NCBI GenBank assembly: GCA_964616985.1
Contig: CAZTVF010000154.1
Coordinates: forward strand, 1 to 10,615
Origin: CAZTVF01 sp964616985
GTDB taxonomy: Bacteria > Planctomycetota > Phycisphaerae > SM23-33
Direction of reading: 5' to 3'
Length of the DNA: 10,615 nucleotides
Both the position numbers and the translations under genes were made by a program. A model generated the notes under the pieces. The model was not told where the DNA came from and did no database searches. It was given only the letters and a program-made list of their open reading frames with translations. Below are positions 6,925 through 10,615 of this stretch, piece by piece (position 1 is the stretch's first letter; each line of letters starts with the position of its first letter).

Positions 6925-7019
6925 AATCGGCCTCAGGCGCTGCCGATTCCCAGGCAGCGGTTCCTTCGGTCCCCTGGCCCACTGCCAGGAGAACGCGGGA
7001 ACCGCTGTCGTTTTATTTA
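6925..7019 (+). ncRNA. Candidate two-hairpin RNA or orphan terminator
   Basis: Hairpin 1 pairs AATCGGC (6925-6931) with GCCGATT (6942-6948). Hairpin 2 pairs CAGCGGTTCC (6955-6964) with GGAACCGCTG (6998-7007) and encloses an inner stem CCTGGC/GCCAGG (6973-6978/6984-6989) with a five-base loop. TCGTTTTATTTA follows on the plus strand, as in an intrinsic terminator. No plus-strand gene lies upstream to be terminated, so a small RNA ending here is possible. A promoter was not convincing: the best pair is TTGTCC (6883) and TATGAC (6908) with a poor 19-base spacer. It may instead be a repeat or a 3' element of the beta-galactosidase gene. Confidence 0.35.
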
Positions 7020-7041
7020 CCCATTTGTCCGCCCAGACCGT

Positions 7042-7168
7042 GGTGCCACCCTCAAGCAAGCCCGGAGGGCGTAGCTTGGGGGTGTCTTCAGCAGGCGGTT
7101 TCATCCTCGATCAAGCCAAGTTCCAGCAGCACCCCCAAGCTTCGCTTTGCTCGCTTGAGGGTGGCACC
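7042..7168. repeat. 127-bp inverted repeat (BIME/MITE-like)
   Basis: The ends GGTGCCACCCTCAAGC (7042-7057) and its exact inverse (7153-7168) match over 16 bases. AGCTTGGGGGTG (7073-7084) and its inverse (7130-7141) match over 12. The spacers between these blocks differ in length (15 and 11 bases), and a 45-base centre separates the arms. Each arm can also fold on itself, because CCCTCAAGC pairs with GCTTGGGGG with one wobble. The stem CCCCCAAGC/GCTTGGGGG recurs at 5053-5075. No clear target duplication flanks it and no transposase is present. Confidence 0.8.
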
Positions 7169-7192
7169 TATGGCACCGAGGCATCACGAGAT

Positions 7193-7212
7193 GGTGGGCT
7201 GGCCAGCCCACC
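7193..7212. other. Perfect 20-bp palindrome abutting the beta-galactosidase stop
   Basis: GGTGGGCTGGCCAGCCCACC is fully symmetric and touches the TAG stop of the minus-strand gene. As RNA it would fold into a strong stem directly after the stop. No T-rich tract follows, so it is more likely a 3'-end stabiliser or repeat than an intrinsic terminator. Confidence 0.6.
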
Positions 7213-9324
7213 CTACGACCGCGTTATCCGGATGATCGTCACGTCGTGTGCATTCACGGGCACTTCGAAGGAGGCCAGTTCGGCGCCCTTTCGCACGCAG
7301 CCGCACTCGCGCGTGAGGGCGTCGAGCTTGTAGGTCGCCTTGGCACTGAGGCCGAGTTTGGCCAGGTTCAGCGAGACGGCGGCCTTGCGGTCGTGGGCGG
7401 CGCGGTTGGTCACGAAGAGCACCCAACTGCCGTCGGCGGCGCGGTGCACGTTGGTGAGCACGTCCTTCTCGCCGCTGTTGGCCGAGATGCCGCCTTCCTG
7501 CTCCAGCACGAGCTTGATCAGTTCGGCCGAGGGGTTGGAGCCCACAAGCACGATGCGTCCGCGGCCCAGCTTGCGGCTGTAGCCGATGCTGAACGAGCGG
7601 GCGGCGACGGCGCCCAGATCGACCAGCAGTTCCTTGGCCTTGGTGTTAATGGCCAGCACGATCGGCTCGCCCTGCACCTGGGGATACCAGAAGAAGTTGA
7701 CCTTGCAGCCCATGTGTCCGCCGCGCGTGATGGCGGTGGCGCCGCCCTTGTACTTCACCGCCACTGGCAGGATGACGGGGCGGGCGCCCTTGGGCGCGTC
7801 GAACTTCAGCCGCTCCAGCGGCTGGCCCTGCTCGTCGCAGGTGGGGAACTGGTTGAAGCAGATCAGCGTGCCGCCGCCTTCGACGAAGTCGGCCAGGCGG
7901 TCGGCGACGGCGCGTTCGAGCCAGTCGCCGCCGGCGTAGATCAGCGTGTTGTTGTCGGGGCGCTGGGCGGCCTGGGGGTCCCAGTAGTTGTAGCTGACGT
8001 CGGCCTTCTCGAGGGCGTAGAACATCTCCTCGAAGTTTCCGGGCGTGATGACGCGGTGGGGCTTGTACATGAAGAGGCTGGCGTCGGTGGCCTCGGTGAG
8101 CTTCCACGGCTCGACGGCGTTGGCGACGCGGACGATCTCCTTGTGCACGGGGAAGTATTCGTTGGTGCGGCCCCACTCGTTGATGGGGCAGTGGCACCAG
8201 TTGTCGCGGTTGACCAGCATGTACCAGTTCCACGCCTTGAGGCCTCGGGCCATCTGGGCCAGCGTGAGGTACTTGAAATGCTGCGGCGGCAGGTAGCCCG
8301 CCAGCGTGATGGGGTAGCAGCCGCTCTGGAACTCCGCCGACCACGTGTTGCCGTTCTTCACGTCGGACTGTGTGGTCTTGATGATGTCCATCACGTACAG
8401 CCAGTCGTCCTCGGTCTGGCTGCCGCCCTCGACGTAGGGCATGGGGTACACGTCGCAGCCGACCAGGTCCGCCACCTCAGACAGGCCGGTGAAGTCCTGG
8501 TACAGCGGCGACCAGCCGTTGGCGAAGATGGGCACGTCGATGCCCGCCCCGCGCAGCCACGACGCGACGGTCGAGACGATCTTCGTGCCGTACCAGCCGA
8601 CGAAGGTCATCGTGTCGGCGTAACGCATGTAGTATTCGCGCGAGGTCAGCAGCCGCTGCGCCATCGGCAGGCGGGTGTTGACGTAAGGTTCGTGGAAGTG
8701 CACGGCCGGCTGGTCGAACGAGGTGAAGCTCTCGTGCCACGCGCGGTTGAGGGCGGCCAGGTCGTCGCCGTACCGCTGCCGCAGCCAGTCCTTGAAGGTG
8801 CCCTTGTCCTTGAAGCAGCCCATCTCGTCGCCGAAGCTTTCGATGGGCGGGTAGGGCTCGTTGTCGGCCTGGCACAGGAGGATGTTTCCGCTGCGCGTGA
8901 TCTGCTGCGGCACGAGGACCTTGCACACGGCCTCGATGTAGTGCCGCGACATCTTGAGGAACTCGGGGTCGAGGCGGTGGAGCTTCGCCGCTCGCTCGGG
9001 CACGCCGCCGAATTGCCATTCGGAGTAGATGTACGGGCCCGGCCGCACCACCAGGTACAGGCCGCGCTGGCGAGTGAGGTCGATGAAGCCGGCCAGGTCG
9101 CGCTGCTGCTGGGTCTTGCCGGTGAAGTCGTACTTGCCGGGGGACAGCTCGTGGTAGTTCCACGGGATGTACGTGGAGACGACCTTGAGGCCCATCTCGA
9201 CGATCGAATCGAGCACGGCCGCCCACTGGTCCTTGTTCACTCGCCAGTAGTGGAACTCGCCGCTGATCAGCGGCACCTGCTTGCCCTTGTGCTTCAGAAC
9301 GCAGTTCTCGATCTTGATGGCCAT
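7213..9324 (-). CDS. GH35-type beta-galactosidase
   Basis: This 703-residue protein should hydrolyse terminal beta-galactosides. The N-terminal TIM barrel carries clear GH35 marks: ISGEFHYWRV (20-29), STYIPWNYHEL (50-60), VVRPGPYIYSEWQFGGVPE (92-110). Glu156 in CQADNEP is the expected acid/base and Glu331 in SAEFQSG the expected nucleophile, both by motif. LNRAWHESF (192-200) recalls GH42. Residues about 455-500 (YAGGDWLERAVADRL to GGGTLICF) look like the amidotransferase-like domain found behind GH42 barrels, followed by a beta-rich C-terminus. There is no signal peptide, so it likely acts on imported oligosaccharides. AAGGAG (9330-9335) lies five bases before the chosen ATG; the frame is open to 9393 but without a better site. 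The gene is upstream of araA on the same strand but separated by 547 bases of repeats. Confidence 0.88.
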   Translation of the reverse strand: MAIKIENCVLKHKGKQVPLISGEFHYWRVNKDQWAAVLDSIVEMGLKVVSTYIPWNYHELSPGKYDFTGKTQQQRDLAGFIDLTRQRGLYLVVRPGPYIYSEWQFGGVPERAAKLHRLDPEFLKMSRHYIEAVCKVLVPQQITRSGNILLCQADNEPYPPIESFGDEMGCFKDKGTFKDWLRQRYGDDLAALNRAWHESFTSFDQPAVHFHEPYVNTRLPMAQRLLTSREYYMRYADTMTFVGWYGTKIVSTVASWLRGAGIDVPIFANGWSPLYQDFTGLSEVADLVGCDVYPMPYVEGGSQTEDDWLYVMDIIKTTQSDVKNGNTWSAEFQSGCYPITLAGYLPPQHFKYLTLAQMARGLKAWNWYMLVNRDNWCHCPINEWGRTNEYFPVHKEIVRVANAVEPWKLTEATDASLFMYKPHRVITPGNFEEMFYALEKADVSYNYWDPQAAQRPDNNTLIYAGGDWLERAVADRLADFVEGGGTLICFNQFPTCDEQGQPLERLKFDAPKGARPVILPVAVKYKGGATAITRGGHMGCKVNFFWYPQVQGEPIVLAINTKAKELLVDLGAVAARSFSIGYSRKLGRGRIVLVGSNPSAELIKLVLEQEGGISANSGEKDVLTNVHRAADGSWVLFVTNRAAHDRKAAVSLNLAKLGLSAKATYKLDALTRECGCVRKGAELASFEVPVNAHDVTIIRITRS

Positions 9325-9404
9325 GTTCGCTCCTTGTGGTCGCGGTAGCATACGATACGCGGGACGGGAGCGGAAGGGGGCGCCTGCGATCACGAGGAAG
9401 AGCG

Positions 9405-9435
9405 GGATTACATGGATTTCAGGATTACACGGAGG
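9405..9435. repeat. GGATT units at 8-9-base spacing
   Basis: GGATT occurs at 9405-9409, 9414-9418 and 9422-9426, followed by a degenerate CGGAGG unit. The pattern resembles that read on the opposite strand at about 3085-3110 and 3205-3241. It is the main recognisable content of the 186-base gap between the beta-galactosidase and lipoprotein genes; I see no terminator there. Confidence 0.6.
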
Positions 9436-9510
9436 AGATGGAGATTCGGTTCGAACGCCGTCGGCGGCCTCGCCTCGCCTTTCATTCCCGCCATCGGCGC
9501 GCGTCAGTTG

Positions 9511-9711
9511 TCACGGCTCCGCGGCCGGCGACCAAGCGTTAGATGCTCTTGCCGGCGCGGCGGCGATGGTGTCATTGGCGTAGTCGATGCCGTCGTCGCC
9601 GCCGATGTGCGCGTCCTGCGGCTTGGGCACATAGTCGGGCGGCTGCGGCGTGGCTGGCTGGCATCCGCTCAAGGCAAGCACCAGCAGCGTCAGCATGGCG
9701 ATGTATCGCAT
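9511..9711 (-). CDS. Small lipoprotein, unknown function
   Basis: This 66-residue protein begins with a short lipoprotein signal peptide: one early arginine, a hydrophobic stretch MLTLLVLAL (6-14) and the lipobox LSGC with the acylated cysteine at residue 17. The mature part is only 50 residues, rich in Pro, Ala and Asp (PATPQPPDYVPKPQ), and looks unstructured. It may serve as a small envelope tether, but nothing identifies a role or partner. GGGGAG (9718-9723) precedes the ATG. TATGAT (9729-9734) with CTGCCA (9752-9757) at a 17-base spacing is a fair promoter, although its start site would almost touch the ribosome site. The gene lies between RNase Y and the beta-galactosidase and is separated from both by repeats, so it is probably transcribed alone. 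Confidence 0.65.
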   Translation of the reverse strand: MRYIAMLTLLVLALSGCQPATPQPPDYVPKPQDAHIGGDDGIDYANDTIAAAPARASNAWSPAAEP

Positions 9712-9793
9712 ATCGTTCTCCCCAACGAATCATAGGGCGACACCCCGCCCTTGGCAGGCAACCGTAAACCCCGCCGCGCTGTGACAGCCAACC

Positions 9794-9832
9794 CAAAAGA
9801 ACGGGCGGGATCGTTTTGAGGCGATCCCGCCC
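9794..9832 (-). terminator. Intrinsic terminator of the RNase Y gene
   Basis: GGGCGGGATCG (9803-9813) and CGATCCCGCCC (9822-9832) form a perfect 11-bp stem with an eight-base loop. On the minus strand the stem is followed by GTTCTTTTGGGTT (complement of 9790-9802). It lies 89 bases after the RNase Y stop and upstream of the lipoprotein promoter. Confidence 0.85.
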
Positions 9833-9842
9833 ATGTTCCTAT

Positions 9843-9901
9843 CTTCGTGTTCTTCGTGCTCTTTGTGTTAGAGCTTTCTTTGTCTCTCTGCGTTCTCTGC
9901 G
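9843..9901 (-). repeat. CACGAAG and CGCAGAG repeats in the RNase Y 3' UTR
   Basis: Read on the minus strand there are two blocks. Block 1 is CGCAGAG (9901-9895), CGCAGAG (9892-9886) and GACAAAG (9884-9878). Block 2 is CACAAAG (9867-9861), CACGAAG (9858-9852) and CACGAAG (9849-9843). Steps are 8 or 9 bases. The whole lies between the RNase Y stop and its terminator, with the A/G-rich strand in the message, the same placement as the repeat at 1538-1567. Confidence 0.75.
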
Positions 9902-9920
9902 GTGAAGGCCGTGCAGTTTC

Positions 9921-10615
9921 TTACTTGGCGTACTCCACGCAGCGGACCTCGCGGACGAGCGTGACCTTCACCTCGCCGGGGTACTCCATCTCGTCCTCAA
10001 CCCGCTTGGCGATGTCGCGGGCGATCTTGGCCGACAGGCGGTCGTCCACCTGCTCGGCGTTGACGATGACGCGAACCTCGCGCCCGGCCTGGATGGCGTA
10101 GGCCTGGCTGACGCCCTCGAAGCTCTTGGCGATCTCCTCGAGCTTCTGCAGCCGCTGGACGTAGCGCTCCAGCGTCTCGCGACGGGCGCCCGGACGCGAT
10201 GCACTGATCGCATCGGCTGCCGCCACGATGGGCGTGTATACGCTCTTGGCCTCGAGGTCGCCGTGGTGGCCGCCGACGGCGTTGATGACTTCATCCTTCT
10301 CGCCGTAGCGCTTGCAGAGGTCGGCGCCGATGTCTGGGTGGCCGCCCTCGACCTCGTGATCGACGGCCTTGCCGATGTCGTGCAGCAGGCCGCACCGGCG
10401 GGCCAGGGCGCTGTTGAGCCCCAGTTCGTCGGCGATCACCTGCGACAGGTACGCCACTTCGATCGAGTGCTTCAGAACATTCTGGCCGTAGCTGGTGCGG
10501 AAGTGCAGGCGGCCCAGCAGATCCACCAGCTTGTTGTGCACGCCGCGGACGTTGGCCTCCACCACGGCTTCCTTGCCGGCCTCGTACACCTGCTTCATGA
10601 CTTCCTTTTCGGTGG
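9921..10615 (-). CDS. rny: Ribonuclease Y, C-terminal part (5' partial)
   Basis: RNase Y is a membrane-anchored endoribonuclease that starts mRNA decay in many bacteria lacking RNase E-type decay. The window holds the last 231 codons; the membrane helix, coiled coil and KH domain lie beyond the edge. The HD domain is clear. Numbering from the Met codon at 10598, His44 (LKHSIEVA), the His73-Asp74 pair (LLHDIGKA), the His101-His102 pair and Asp129 (AAADAIS) supply the metal site. The rest follows the family closely, including SRPGARRETLERYVQRL, SFEGV, YAIQAGREVRVIV and the terminal VRCVEYAK before the stop. Reading continues in frame to the window end, so that Met is internal. A strong terminator closes the gene. 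Confidence 0.97.
   Translation of the reverse strand, partial: TEKEVMKQVYEAGKEAVVEANVRGVHNKLVDLLGRLHFRTSYGQNVLKHSIEVAYLSQVIADELGLNSALARRCGLLHDIGKAVDHEVEGGHPDIGADLCKRYGEKDEVINAVGGHHGDLEAKSVYTPIVAAADAISASRPGARRETLERYVQRLQKLEEIAKSFEGVSQAYAIQAGREVRVIVNAEQVDDRLSAKIARDIAKRVEDEMEYPGEVKVTLVREVRCVEYAK

Noticed and set aside
7246..9348. 700-codon open frame on the plus strand opposite the beta-galactosidase gene
   Set aside because: It is a shadow frame: composition is low-complexity (Val, Gly, Ala, His, Arg), no family motif is visible, and the opposite strand carries clear GH35 motifs and catalytic residues.
9325..9393. Extension of the beta-galactosidase start to 9393
   Set aside because: The added 23 residues have no family similarity, whereas AAGGAG lies five bases before the ATG at 9324.

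Overview
The window comes from a GC-rich bacterium. I infer a planctomycete, probably of the Phycisphaerae type: monocistronic sugar-catabolism genes lie next to RNase Y, there is an uncharacterised mutarotase-fold protein, and the gaps carry many short repeats. No rRNA, tRNA or marker gene is present, so this placement is only moderately secure.

Layout. Positions 2-1486 (+) hold two consecutive extended SDR nucleotide-sugar enzymes, the first cut by the window edge, six bases apart and likely one operon. They meet head-on a minus-strand mutarotase-fold gene (1736-2914), with a bidirectional terminator between. A divergent control region (2915-3348) separates that gene from a plus-strand sialidase-family (Asp-box) gene (3349-4440), which is followed by a small four-helix membrane protein (4481-4828) and a left-over copy of the sialidase gene's 3' end (about 4929-4988). 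The remaining genes are all on the minus strand: L-arabinose isomerase (5157-6665), a GH35-type beta-galactosidase (7213-9324), a 66-residue lipoprotein (9511-9711) and the 3' part of ribonuclease Y (9921 to the edge).

Function. The left end builds nucleotide sugars for surface polysaccharide. The middle handles sugar breakdown: glycan trimming by the sialidase-like protein, beta-galactoside hydrolysis, isomerisation of arabinose (or possibly galactose), and perhaps anomer handling by the mutarotase-like protein. Apart from the SDR pair, and possibly the sialidase and membrane-protein genes, each gene seems to be its own transcription unit. No transporter, regulator, kinase or transposase is in view, and I found no defence or other multi-gene novel system.

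The less ordinary content lies between the genes. Every gap longer than 150 bases holds a short-period or palindromic repeat: CACAGAG/CACGAAG units at 8-9-base spacing, GGATT units at 8-9-base spacing, a five-copy heptamer CAATCGK, a 127-bp inverted repeat, a small hairpin element between 11-bp direct repeats, and a two-hairpin structure ending in a T-rich tract that could be a small RNA.
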